Shown one piece after another: positions 20,603 to 31,532 of a DNA stretch of 64,000 bases. The notes beneath the pieces were generated by a model. The model worked only from the letters and a program-made list of their open reading frames with translations. It made no database searches and was not told where the DNA came from. The position numbers and the translations under genes were made by a program. Within the stretch, counting starts at the first letter, position 1. Every line of letters starts with the position of its first letter. Source of the stretch: Bedellia somnulentella (taxonomy: Eukaryota > Arthropoda > Insecta > Lepidoptera > Bedelliidae); the NCBI GenBank assembly GCA_963576735.1, contig OY755198.1, positions 8,494,001-8,558,000 of the forward strand. Direction: 5' to 3'.

Positions 20603-23600
20603 AGGTTTTATAAGAATATGCCAATTTAATATAGAAAGTGTAACTAATAAAAAACCTCTTTTCACATCTTTGCTAATTGATCATAATATTGATATTTGCT
20701 TGCTAAATGAAACACATTTAAAAGATTCTTCTTCTTTTCATATAGATGGTTACGATATAATTAGAAAGAATGGTTTAAATGGCTCTGGAGGTGTAGCCAT
20801 TCTTATTAAAAATATTTACAAATACTCTATTATTAACACAGTTTTCCATGAATATATTCAGAATGTAGCTATTAACCTCAAAACACCTAATGGCAATCTT
20901 TCTTTATTGTGTGCTTACTGTCCGCCACATAGTCAAAGCAGACCGGGACATTTTAGAATTAATAAATTAAGACAAATTTTACAGTCACTTCCTTCACCTG
21001 TTTTCTTTGCTGGTGATTTAAATGCACATCATATAGCTTTTGGATGTAGATCCACCAATTCCAGGGGAACAGATATTTATAACATGTTGGATGAAAGGGA
21101 CTTATGTATTCTCAATAGTGGTGTTGCCACTACTACTGGTAGGGGAATTTATACGCAATCTGCAATAGATATATCTACAGTATCAGCTATGATAGCTCCT
21201 TTGTGCCAATGGTCAGTACTTGATGATTGTATGGGCAGTTATCACTTTCCTACAATCACTGATATTCAAATGACTGTGGAATTGTATGAAATAGGAGAAC
21301 CAAAAGAAAGATTTATATACAAAAGAGCTGATTGGATTAAAATTTATTATGATTCAGAACAATTATTTACAAACTTTAAAATAGATAAAGATAACCCTCT
21401 TGAATCTTATAATACATTTTGCGACATTATAAATACAATAAAAAGTAATTGCATTCCTAAAGCAAAAAACTCATTAAATACAAAAAATAAAAAACCTGTT
21501 CCTTGGTGGGATGATGAATGTTTAGAAGCAGTCAAAAAAAGTAAAGAGGCACTTAATCATTATATGAATAGTCCTAATATTGAAAATTACATATTATATA
21601 AACAAAAAGATGCACTTAAAAAGAAATTACTTAGTAATAAAAAGAAGGATAGCTGGAAAAACTTATGTGAAAAATTTAATAGATATACTCCAATTAGCAC
21701 CATATGGAATTATATTCGTAGGTTCAAAAGAATTTCCTCTGCAAATTCATCCAAAAATAATGAATGGATTCCAAAGTTTATGGATAAATATGCCCCAGAA
21801 ACTTGCCCTAGAACAGAAACAGATGATATATTAGTTCATTCATTCAATGAAGACGGAAATGAAAAGGCAAAATTTATTTTAAATCCTTTTACAATTGAAG
21901 AGTTTAATTTAGCTATTAATTCTCGATCTGACACAACACCAGGTTTAGATGATATTACCTATAGTCTCCTTAAAAAAATCCATCCCATATGCCATAGTGT
22001 TTTATTAGACATTTTTAATAGATTATGGTACCAACAACTTATCCCAGAACCTTGGAAAATGCAATGTGTGATACCTATACTAAAACATGATAAACCATTA
22101 CATGAAAGTGACTCTTACAGACCAATATCTCTCTCATCCTGTGTTGGTAAAATATTTGAACTTATGCTTAAAAATAGGATTGATTATTATGTTGAAACTA
22201 ATAAAATATTACCTCAACAACAATTTGGCTTTCGCAAAGGTAAATCTACTGCTGAAAGCTTTGTCTCATTAATTTCTGATGTGCATAATTCTTTCCATGG
22301 ATGCTCTGTAACTGTATGTGCATTCTTAGATATTCAAGGTGCATTTGATAATGTGAATCTTTCTGTTTTGGCTAATGTTTTGGATGAAATAGGCATACCT
22401 GGAAAGGTCAATAAATGGTTATTTAATTTCCTGCATGAAAGAAAAATGTATGTGAGGCATAATAATATTTTATATGGACCTCGCTATGTGTACAAGGGAA
22501 CCATGCAAGGTGCAACTATTTCACCGCTACTGTATAACTTATATACTAGTCAAATAATGAAATATCTCAACCAACAAAATATTCATTTTCTACAGTTTGC
22601 TGATGATTTAGTTGTTTATACAGTTCACAAAGATGTAAATATAGCTATATCAAATATAAATATTGCTTTGGAAAATATTTACAACTACTACAAATTAAAA
22701 TTAAAGTTAGACATAAGTGTCAGCAAAAGTGGGGCCATGATCTTCAGTAAAAGAACTGTTGATGTAAATAATACTGTATTTTATAATAATCAAGCTCTAC
22801 CATGGCTATCACAAAAAAAGTTTCTAGGAGTTTATTTAGACAGTAAGTTATCTTTTGACACACATATAAATTATATATCTAGCAATGCATACAAAGGCTT
22901 AAATATTTTAAGATCTTTGGCAGGAATCCATTGGGGAGCTGATCCTAAAATATTAAGTATGTTATATAAAAGTATTGTGAGATCCCATTTTGATTACAGT
23001 TCTGTAGCGTACTTTAGAGCAAGTACTTCTCTGCTACATAGGTTAGACATTATACAAAACAAAGCCCTCAGGATTATAACAGGAGCCATCTGCTCCACAC
23101 CCATAAACGCCATGGAGTGTGAAACTTGTATTAGTCCTTTAATATTCAGACGTTTATACTTAATAGAAAGATTTTGTCTTAAATTAATGTCTTGTGAAAA
23201 CTACTTTGTGATGGATAAAATTAAACCTAGATCATTTAACTTAAACAAAATAACAGAATACCATAATGTACATCAAATGTGCTCAAACACTTTGCCAACC
23301 TTATTAAGTATAATTTGTTACTTAAAAAACACTCTTAACCAATTATACACTTGTGAGTATTGGCCATTATATAGCTCTGAAAGAGAAAATTTATATTTTG
23401 CTCCTAAAGTTGTTACCAATAAAACTTTCGTAAATGAACTTGAGTTCATAGATTATATAGAAGTTGAAGTTAACTCAAATGGTTCTAGTTACAGAGTTTA
23501 CACTGATGGTTCTAAATGTGAAAATAGAGTAGCTTCTGCTTTTTATGATCCTCAACTGAAGATAACAAAAACAACAGTTTTACCGATTCATTGCAGTATA

Positions 23601-24389
23601 TTTACAGCAGAATGTTATGCAGTTTATGAAGCTTTAAAGCACATTAATAATATTGTTTCCAAAAAAAAACATAATTCAAAATTTATTATTTTATCAGACT
23701 CCAAAAGTGCATTACAAGCGGTTTCAAGTTCAAAAATAACATATAGGACAAGCTACATAATATTTCTCATTAAAGATGTAATTAGAGAAATTTCCTCACT
23801 TGGAAATATTATCGAATTTATGTGGATACCGGCGCATAAAGGAATTACAGGAAATGAAATAGTTGATTCCGCTGCAAAGCAAAATTGTAATGAAGATCTG
23901 TCAAATTGTTTTAAAGTTCCCTTCTCCGATTACTACCAACATCTCATAAAATCTCTGAAAGAATTGTATATAAATTATTGGCTCAAAATAAGTGAAGAGA
24001 AAGGCAAGTGGTATTCGGAAATACAAAAATATCCTCCCGCCCAACCCTGGTACCATCGTTCAAAAGACGCAAACTGCCGTAAATTCATCACAACAATTAA
24101 TAGATTACGATTCGGACACCACAAATTGAGAACACACTTGAAAAAAATCAATATAGTTGAAAACTCAACCTGCCGTTATTGTACAATGCATGAAGAAGAT
24201 ATTGAACATTTAATCCTTAGTTGTTCTAAACTGGCTGTACATCGCCTTATTTTTGTAACTGAAATAGATTCATTAATTTCTGAATCTGAAAGATCAATAT
24301 CATTTCCGAGAACTGTGAAAGAGCTTTTATCCAATGAATTATTTTATAAATCACTTTATAGATTTATGTCACATTTAGAAGAAATATGA
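20595..24389 (+). CDS. ORF2 of the I-like LINE: endonuclease, reverse transcriptase, RNase H
   Basis: 1264 aa from the ATG at 20595. An upstream TTG in frame is not a credible start. The endonuclease occupies about 1-230 (ICQFNIES, LLNETHL, FAGDLNAHH, and SYHFPT in place of the usual SDH). The reverse transcriptase has LDIQGAFDNVN, GTMQGATISPLLYN and FADDLVVY (about 667). RNase H runs from about 965 to 1100, with TDGS, TAECYAV, SDSKSAL and PAHKGITGNEIVD, so all four acidic positions are present. A final CRYCTMHEEDIEHLILSC is the zinc-like motif common near the C-terminus of these proteins. No internal stop or frameshift. The altered SDH-type position in the endonuclease could affect cutting. 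Confidence 0.9.
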   Translation: MDKGFIRICQFNIESVTNKKPLFTSLLIDHNIDICLLNETHLKDSSSFHIDGYDIIRKNGLNGSGGVAILIKNIYKYSIINTVFHEYIQNVAINLKTPNGNLSLLCAYCPPHSQSRPGHFRINKLRQILQSLPSPVFFAGDLNAHHIAFGCRSTNSRGTDIYNMLDERDLCILNSGVATTTGRGIYTQSAIDISTVSAMIAPLCQWSVLDDCMGSYHFPTITDIQMTVELYEIGEPKERFIYKRADWIKIYYDSEQLFTNFKIDKDNPLESYNTFCDIINTIKSNCIPKAKNSLNTKNKKPVPWWDDECLEAVKKSKEALNHYMNSPNIENYILYKQKDALKKKLLSNKKKDSWKNLCEKFNRYTPISTIWNYIRRFKRISSANSSKNNEWIPKFMDKYAPETCPRTETDDILVHSFNEDGNEKAKFILNPFTIEEFNLAINSRSDTTPGLDDITYSLLKKIHPICHSVLLDIFNRLWYQQLIPEPWKMQCVIPILKHDKPLHESDSYRPISLSSCVGKIFELMLKNRIDYYVETNKILPQQQFGFRKGKSTAESFVSLISDVHNSFHGCSVTVCAFLDIQGAFDNVNLSVLANVLDEIGIPGKVNKWLFNFLHERKMYVRHNNILYGPRYVYKGTMQGATISPLLYNLYTSQIMKYLNQQNIHFLQFADDLVVYTVHKDVNIAISNINIALENIYNYYKLKLKLDISVSKSGAMIFSKRTVDVNNTVFYNNQALPWLSQKKFLGVYLDSKLSFDTHINYISSNAYKGLNILRSLAGIHWGADPKILSMLYKSIVRSHFDYSSVAYFRASTSLLHRLDIIQNKALRIITGAICSTPINAMECETCISPLIFRRLYLIERFCLKLMSCENYFVMDKIKPRSFNLNKITEYHNVHQMCSNTLPTLLSIICYLKNTLNQLYTCEYWPLYSSERENLYFAPKVVTNKTFVNELEFIDYIEVEVNSNGSSYRVYTDGSKCENRVASAFYDPQLKITKTTVLPIHCSIFTAECYAVYEALKHINNIVSKKKHNSKFIILSDSKSALQAVSSSKITYRTSYIIFLIKDVIREISSLGNIIEFMWIPAHKGITGNEIVDSAAKQNCNEDLSNCFKVPFSDYYQHLIKSLKELYINYWLKISEEKGKWYSEIQKYPPAQPWYHRSKDANCRKFITTINRLRFGHHKLRTHLKKINIVENSTCRYCTMHEEDIEHLILSCSKLAVHRLIFVTEIDSLISESERSISFPRTVKELLSNELFYKSLYRFMSHLEEI

Positions 24390-24749
24390 TGATCGATGAA
24401 GTATTGAAGTATGAAATGAAGTGAGTTATCATAAATAGAAAAGCGGGCTCAAAAGGTCTAGAAACCAGGGCCGTAAAACCATTAATAAAAAAAAAAAAAA
24501 AATTTGACATCTATATTGTAATCTGTGATTTTGACATTTCTATTGCATTTATTTATTCTATTGTTTACCTTACAATAGGCATGACGAATGATTTTGAAAT
24601 CCTCTTCCGTTATGTAGGTACACGTTTACTATTTACGAAAAAACCTTTATTTCAGTAATTAACTACTATTTAACAAAGAATAAAGCCATTTTTAAAATAT
24701 TTTTTCAATACCGCGCGAAAAAAGCTCGCAGGTGTCATGGCGTCCGCTC

Positions 24750-24768
24750 TGACGTCACGAATAAGTAA
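24750..24768 (+). promoter_or_regulatory. CRE-like palindrome upstream of the transposase gene
   Basis: TGACGTCACGAATAAGTAA, 56 bases before the transposase ATG. It contains TGACGTCA, the core of CREB/ATF sites. The same 19 bases with one change occur in inverted orientation upstream of the nuclease gene, so the two divergent-facing promoters of this transposon look matched. A role as a transposase-binding sub-terminal site is an alternative. Confidence 0.4.
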
Positions 24769-24824
24769 ACACTGTCATAACATTGTGTTTATGCATAGCG
24801 AAGAAAATTAATTCGTGGTAAAAA

Positions 24825-26884
24825 ATGAATTCCAAAGTGTATAAGTGGTGTGCAGTACCGCAGTGTAAAAATACATCGATAGCGACACCCAACAAAGTGT
24901 TTGTGTATGTACCAAACAAGAAAATAATAAGAGATAAGTGGTTAAAGCTCGCACGGCGAAACCCGAAAGATGTTGTTACGAATTCGCCAATTTATTTCTG
25001 TGAAGATCACTTTGATGTGAGTACCTATGTATTATAATTTATTTATAATTGATAGATTTTTAAAGTTAAAATGTTTCTTTGTCGTGAAATAGTTGAAATA
25101 TTGAGGCTATGACGATGGAATAACTGAGCTTCAATTGAGGTTATGTTGGTTTTGGTCTTGGTGATCTATCTCATCAACAATCTTAATTGTTTACTTTTCT
25201 TTTTTCAGTTGCCAAATGACATGGAAAATTACATGGAGTATCATGTGATGGGGTCAGTATCACAAGTCCGTATGAAAAAAGGATGTATGCCTAAAAGATT
25301 TTTATGCCAACCAAATAGGACAACACGAACACCAGACACTACAGAGCGACCCTATATAGTTAAAAAACGAAGGATGATGACTATTCAAGAGTGTGAAAAG
25401 TATTTTGAAGAAAAAAGTATAGTTACAGAACAATCAAGTTCTGAAGAAATTGCATTATCAAGTGGTTCAGGTATACATATATTTTATTAACTTAGGTATT
25501 AGAAATAGCATTGTAAATGTTAATTTTGTTCTCAGCATTATTACATAGGTACCTACATACATTGTTGGTACTTACACTCCAAACTGTTTTTTCTGTGACC
25601 TAGAAACTCCTATGTGTTCATAATCATAACATTGTACTTAAATAACAAAACATTTGTTTTACAGTTCAGCAGAACATTGAAGAAGTTCCCCAATTGACTC
25701 CAAGAGTATTGGATAAATCAATTCAAGTGAACAAAATATGTAAAACATTCAGAAGCAAAAGTAATCAAACAAAAGTCAGTTCGGTAAATCAGAAAACATC
25801 CCCATTGAAGCCGTTTCTACATTCTGTCTCCACATCACCATTTAAAATCAAAGATATTGGTAATAGTAACCCATCAAGACCATATGGAACATGTAGTAAT
25901 GATAGTGATACTTCTTATACACCCTCTGTAACTCACACCGAATCATCAATATCCATAAAATCTCTTCAAATGGAGTCTACATCTGACTGTAGCGAGGCAA
26001 TAGAGGATGACAAAAGGAGAGAAGATTTAAACGCTTTAGAGTGTACCTTGAAGAAAATTAAAAAACGACCCCGTTCTTATATTGGTATTCCTTTAAGTTG
26101 TTATTACTTAGTTAACTTAATTCAAGAACAGACAAATATACCTGTAAACTATATTTTACTATGTCTGAAAAAAATAAAATGTAATAATACATTCCGTGAA
26201 CTTGCTGATGACTTTGGCATAGATATAACTTATCCAAGCAAAATTTTTTTTAAATACATACCTATTATAGCTAGTGTAATGCGTCCTTTTATTGTGCCAT
26301 TAGATAAAGAATTGATAAGAAAAATGTTACCTATGGCTTTTAGACATAAATACTACAAGGTAACTTGTATAATAGACTGTTTAGAAATAGAAATACAAAA
26401 GCCTACAAAAGCCTTAAATCAAGCTCTTTCCTGGTCTGATTACAAGAAAGCTAACACAATTAAGTACCTTATATCTTGTACGCCTAATGGTTTGATAAAT
26501 TATATTTCAAATGGTTATGGAGGCCGAATAACAGACACATGCATTGTTGAAACGTCTGACTTTTCAAAATGTTTGCAACCCGGTATGTGGGTCATGGCAG
26601 ACAGAGGCTTTAAGCATGTGGAAGTATATTTTAGAAAAATGGGTGTTCTGTTAGTACGGCCTCCAAGTGTTATATCTGGAGCCAAGTTATCTAAAGCTCA
26701 AGCAAAAGAAACAAAACAAATAGCTAGTCTACGAATTCACGTTGAGCGGGTGATAAGACGGTTACGTGAATTCAGCATGTTAAAACCACATGCCTGTCTT
26801 AATTTAAATTTGGTTAAAGTTATTGATGATGTGATAACTATAGCTTGTGGTTTGATAAATATACAAGATTCTCTTATTAAATAA
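24825..26884 (+). CDS. THAP-domain DDE transposase of the ISL2EU element (3 exons)
   Basis: Exons 24825-25016, 25209-25470 and 25665-26884 (GTGAGT, TTTTCAG, GTATAC and TTTTACAG splice sites) join in frame to 557 aa. Exon 1 and the start of exon 2 give a THAP zinc finger: C9, C14, C59, H62, then the FDLPNDMENYMEYHVMG block split by intron 1 at FD. A Ser/Lys-rich linker follows. The catalytic part resembles the IS4/IS5-like DDE_Tnp_4 family: IIDCLEIEI (D about 387), WVMADRGFKH (D about 464) and HVERVIRRLREF (E about 511). The THAP domain should bind the element ends and the DDE core should cut and join DNA. All key residues are present and no lesion was seen. Confidence 0.85.
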
Positions 26885-26910
26885 AACACACAAAATTTCT
26901 GTCTTTATTT

Positions 26911-28562
26911 TTATTCCATACTTTTATATAACAAAGGATATATATGTGATTTCCAAAATTTAACAACACTTTCAAGAAAGCCTGTTATATATTGTTCATC
27001 AAAGGATATACATAAAATTTCAACATTTTTATTAGTGGAGAACTTAGGGTCTGCAACGCAAAAATAACACTTTTTTAATTCACTTAAATACATTTGCATT
27101 TGTACCTGAGCAAAGCATTTCTTGCTGGGTTTCCCATCTTTTATGTAATTGAGATAAGTTTTATTGCTTAGAGGACATTTTATTTCGACAACACTATCTT
27201 CACAAATTCCATCAGGGGAACCAGCTAACATAGGATATTTTTGAGATATAAACAGTCCAGTATTGTTGATTTTTTTCCCTAGTTTCTTGCTAACTATTTC
27301 TCTTACTTCATTTTCTAAGTATCTTCCCCGTTTCATTGCTGGTGTGTCTGGTATCTTTCCCCCCATGATAGAAGAAATCAGAGTCCCATCGTCAGTCTGG
27401 CACCGACTCACTTCATAAGCTCTAGAAGCTGTTATCCTGCCATACCTTAGTTCAAACCAAAGTTTATTTTTGGACTGGTTCCTGGTTATATTTTCAATTT
27501 CATTAATAAGTTTTGCTGTCAAATTAACTTTACTTAAAAATAAGTCACAGCACTCATCTTTATATGTAAACACAAGTTGGTGCATTGAGACCCTATGTAG
27601 TTCATCACTATTATAGTCTTGTTGATACTTTAGTAGCTCACAGTTGTTTAGTTTTCTCTTTCTACCTTCTTTTAAAAATTTTTCAAGAACTGCAGAGTTA
27701 GAAGGCAATATAGGGCCACCTTTGGATACATCTTTTGCAGATATAAATTTTAATGTAGTGCCAACTCTTGATAGCTTGGACTTCTGCCAGTAACATTGAA
27801 CTTCAGTGCAAGAAGGTTCTTCGCTTCGGCGATGGACCCACATAAGCAGTGCTATGGCATGCTTACACCCACCCTGCGCAGCTACACAGTCGTGGCACTG
27901 TACCAATGTTACTTTTTCTTCATATTCATCCGCACTTAATGATACAGCATAAAGTTTCGCGTGAACTTTATGTTCAGGGCATATCTTAGACTTGACAGTG
28001 CAAATGTCCTCTTGCCGTTTTATTTGCACATAACTGATTGCATCATCCCCATATGATGGTCTTGAAGACCTGAAATTTTTTACTTTAATTAGAATAAATA
28101 CATAGGTACACACTGACTTGGTGATTATCAGATAAAAAAATATCTTAGTTAGTAAAAATACCGTAGTTAGGTGTTTACTTATACAATGAGGAAATATACT
28201 AGTAAGTACTTAGATGCTTTGTAGCTAGATTTACTAGTTTATTGTGTATGAAATCGTATAATAAGCAACTTTCATGCTGTTAGGGAACTAACCTCAAAAA
28301 CAGACGAAAGTTTATTGTAAATCACATGAAATTAAAACAAAATTAACTCCTATGGGTTCAAAATAAGTGTGAAACTAAGTTAGTTGTATGTATCTTCTAG
28401 TGCTAGCAATAAAAATGAAACAAAATTTACTTACAAGGAAGTTTTGACGTTTCTAAACTCAGACGAGCAAAATTCTTTATTTGTTGCGAGGAAATCGACC
28501 AACATAGACAAATCAATCCGGGGCAAATTTGAGCTGTTTGCTTTAACAAAGCCTGATTCCAT
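26911..28562 (-). CDS. SWIM zinc-finger plus YqaJ-type exonuclease of the ISL2EU element (2 exons)
   Basis: Exon 1 is 28435-28562 (ATG at 28562, donor GTAAGT) and exon 2 is 26911-28069 (acceptor TTTCAG), giving 428 aa in frame. The ATG at 28113 that opens the long exon-2 frame lies in the intron. At about 100-112 CHDC...CKH is a SWIM-type zinc motif. From about 245 onward there is a YqaJ/lambda-exonuclease-like nuclease: YGRITASRAYE, RGRYLENEVREIV, SPDGICEDSVVEIKCP (D about 327, E about 335, then K) and FAQVQMQMYLSE. This enzyme class resects DNA ends in phage recombination; its job in transposition is not established. Convergent with the transposase gene. Confidence 0.85.
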
Positions 28563-28660
28563 AGTTATTGAGTTCACTAGGAAGGTTTAAAACACTTTTA
28601 ACTTTAAAACTGAACACAACACGAGCAGATAGTGCTGAGCTGACTGGTTTGATAATTTGA

Positions 28661-28679
28661 TTACTTAGTCGTGACGTCA
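28661..28679 (-). promoter_or_regulatory. CRE-like palindrome upstream of the nuclease gene
   Basis: On the minus strand this reads TGACGTCACGACTAAGTAA, 98 bases before the ATG at 28562. It matches the site at 24750-24768 in 18 of 19 positions and is inverted relative to it. Confidence 0.4.
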
Positions 28680-28864
28680 CGTTCTGTGATTGGTGTTTCT
28701 ATGAAAATGGCCGATTGCAGTATTTAAGTCTTTTATTTTATTGAAAATCACATTAATCTCAGGCTTTTAAATTAAACTAAATTCGTATTTTGAATGCTTT
28801 TAATGTATATTATTCCCTAAAACAATTAAATCTTTGATTATTTAATACTGTCGTCACGCCTATT

Positions 28865-29192
28865 ATTACGTATTTCCTTTATATTTTCTTTGTTATTTAA
28901 AAAAGTATAAACAACGTTTGAAGATTTGAAAAATAACTGACTTCAATCTAAATACCTTTTCGCAGTTTTCTTGATGATTTCTATGGATTAAGCAGGATTA
29001 ACAGCTTGATAGGTTAGTTCCAGTTTCCGTATAACAGGATCAGGTTCAGAAAAACAGGTAACACGGCTTTCAGCAACTTTTGTGAATTATTTTCATCTCG
29101 AAAACAGTATAGGACTTTGCCTCAGAATAACCGGAAACGAAATGGAAACAATCGCGCATACAAACAACTAAGTTGGTCAGTTAGCTACCAGA
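28865..29192 (+). other. Probable 5' region of the Harbinger MADF gene
   Basis: Between the ISL2EU right end and the MADF ATG. AT-rich at first, with more mixed sequence from 28980. It carries no ORF of note. If the nesting model is right, this is Harbinger DNA lying between the terminus at 14010 and its first gene. Confidence 0.35.
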
Positions 29193-29620
29193 ATGCAGGA
29201 AGGACAGACGCGTGCGCAAGAATCTCCCGCGCCTGAGCCTTGCTCATCTCGTTCGCTGGTTATAAATGATAAAATTGAAAAGCTTATTGATGAGGTCAAG
29301 AAAAGACCACCATTATATAAAAAAAACTGAAAGAATATTCAGATACAAATATAAAGAAGAAGTTATGGGAGGAAGTTTGTGAGGCCGTAATAAATGATTG
29401 GGGTGCACTTAATCAGACTGAAAGAAAACAAATAGGTTAGTTTTTTTCACGTTTCTTTAATTTTTAATCATCTCCTCCTCTACATCTAAAAGTTGCTTCT
29501 CTTTGTTTTTTTTAGTCTACATGTAATCTAATATGATAGACTCCGGCAAGTCATCTTGATGTCAATTCTTGGTGGGCATTCCTACAGATATCATATAAGT
29601 AATAAGTAGTAGTAATGTAA

Positions 29621-30768
29621 TCTATACATATAATAAATCTGTAGAAAAGTAATTTTTGTACATTGAAGAAATTGAAACAAAAAATAGCCAGCGTGTGAAC
29701 AGATAAGTAACAGAACCCATTTCCATAATTTTTTCAATTTTTGTCTGTTTGTGTTTATATGTTTGTTTGTGCGCACAAAACGTAAAATCTACGAATTCAA
29801 TGCTGAAAATGTTTATATACAAAAATTATACGTAACTTGAGGTATAACTTAGTTTTTGTTTCATCGAAATCGGTTCACTCTATCAAAAGATATGATTAGT
29901 TTTGTGAGTTCAAGAAGAAAAATATTACGTTACGCAATTCAGTATAGTACTTGCAACGACATCTTAAGTCTAAATATAGAACTAATGTTGATAGTTGGAA
30001 TCCAAAGTCCGATAGATGGCGTTGTGCAAAAATAAAATAAAGGACCAAAATAAAATAAAGCAAAAATAAAATTTGCATTTTTTTAGCCCCTTTAACCCCT
30101 TATTTTAAAGTCGGTTAAAGTAATAGAAGCTACAGGAAACAAGCAAGACGAAATTAATACAAGCTGCCAATGTCAAGTGAATTCGCCGACTATGAAAATA
30201 ACTAAAATGCTTTGAAATATTATCTTTACTTAGTTTCTTAAATTAGGCTTATTAATATTAATATATTATGTAAATAGTCTGCCTAATAATAAATCCAATT
30301 TGGTGAGCAGAATTTTGAAATTCTAAGCCATTCTTTAAATGGACGTCACTTCACAACCAGTTTTCGTGAACGTTTATAATAAAAAACTGAATTTTGGTCT
30401 ACATTAAACACCAAACCTCTCTGGCTTCGTTTACATCCATCAATCTTTTCATACATGCTCTTTTATTCTTCATACTGCGGACACCTGCCTTTTTGAGCAC
30501 GTTTTCTGTTCGATCCAAATGTGTCCTCCGAGGTCGTCCTCTACTAACATTACCTTCCACATTGGCGATAAAAAAAGTGTAAAGTACAAAGTGGCGATCG
30601 ATAGTCTCTGCCTACCCCAATGGAAACTAACGGCGTGAGAATATGTATGTATGTATGTATTAAACACCAGAAACATAAGACATCTTTTAAGTTCTACTTT
30701 TTTTAACACTAAAATGATGTAGTGACCTTAGTGACTAACCTTAATTTAGTTATATTTGCATATTATAC
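29621..30768 (+). repeat. Inverted-repeat composite: segment A
   Basis: Begins TCTATACATATAATAAATCT and ends GCATATTATAC. The same 1.15 kb returns in reverse complement at 32311-33477. It includes an ATCGAAATCGGTTCACTC-type motif common in lepidopteran repeats and a twin-primed LINE insertion (30414-30658). That insertion is present in both copies, so it is older than the duplication. Confidence 0.8.
30414..30658 (+). mobile_element. 5'-truncated RTE LINE insertion with internal inversion (twin priming)
   Basis: 30414-30562 is reverse complement of the LINE 3' region (matching about 63171-63322). 30578-30658 is the following LINE sequence in sense orientation, ending in (TATG)n. ATTAAACACCA flanks both sides (30403-30413 and 30659-30669). 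An inverted 5' part joined to a sense 3' part with one target duplication is the signature of twin priming. Confidence 0.85.
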
Positions 30769-31532
30769 ACTAGCTGTGCCCGCGACTTCGTTCGCGTGAT
30801 TGTCGAGAACAAAAAAACGTCGTTTAGTTAAGAGTATATCACCTTTTTGAAATAAAATAAAGAACCAATGAAATCTAATGCGCACACTTATTGTGATGTA
30901 GGAACTATTGAGTATTTTATAATGATATTTAATTAATTACAGTAGCCATTATCCAGTTGAAATAATAAAAGGTCGTAACTGTGTGTATCTCATTTGAATT
31001 AGTGTTTATTTAGATACAGTTACAGGGTTAGCCGAAGATTAAGGATCGCTACCTTGTACGATCCTAGCAGATCTGCATAATGCATCAATATATTTATAAA
31101 GCCCTTTTGTTTTTAACACTTCGGAATTTTGCACATAGATCATATATCAATCCCGCCCGATTTCGGCCACAGCAAGTTCTGGTATCCGGCTATTAAGAGT
31201 GTGTTCATGTGCTCTCATGTGACTGACATAGCCAATCTTTCCGACAAATGTTCTATGACGTATGTTGAAAAATCAGTACCCCTCCAATATATAGGTAGTT
31301 ATTATTGATGGCCGCAGGTGGTCGGGCCTTGAGCTCATCACTCTTTGCTTCGAGCTCATCACGTCTTTTCCTTCCGAAAAGAAATATTAACCGGTTGACA
31401 GGAAGGGGGTGAAAACTAAATTACTAAATTTCACTCAAGAAAGAATAAAACAAACGGGGTAAGCTAAATAAAACCGCTCAAAAAAGGTACTTTACTATTA
31501 TTAGGGTTTACGGTTGTTGGTTGTACTATGAT

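Larger units (their letters stand above)
19210..24502 (+). mobile_element. Full-length I-like non-LTR retrotransposon with 13-bp target duplication
   Basis: TTTGACATCTATA flanks the element exactly (19197-19209 and 24503-24515). Inside are a 5' UTR of about 136 bases, two intact overlapping ORFs and a short 3' UTR ending in a run of about 16 A (24487-24502). ORF1 has zinc knuckles, and ORF2 carries endonuclease, reverse transcriptase and RNase H, the order typical of I-clade elements. Perfect duplications and open frames indicate a recent, possibly still competent copy. It landed at or beside the 5' end of the CR1-like LINE, in the opposite orientation. Confidence 0.9.
24574..28864. mobile_element. 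ISL2EU-type DNA transposon with two convergent genes
   Basis: A THAP-DDE transposase gene (plus) and a SWIM-YqaJ nuclease gene (minus) point at each other, with stops 26 bases apart. This is the gene pair I know from the ISL2EU superfamily. Candidate ends are AATAGGCATGACGA (24574-24587) and, inverted, AATAGGCGTGACGA (28851-28864). A second inverted pair, TGACGTCACGA(A/C)TAAGTAA, lies sub-terminally. The target duplication could not be fixed, so the exact boundaries are tentative. Total length would be 4.3 kb. Confidence 0.75.

Noticed and set aside
28384..28590. 68-codon plus-strand ORF
   Set aside because: It is the antisense shadow of exon 1 of the SWIM-YqaJ gene.
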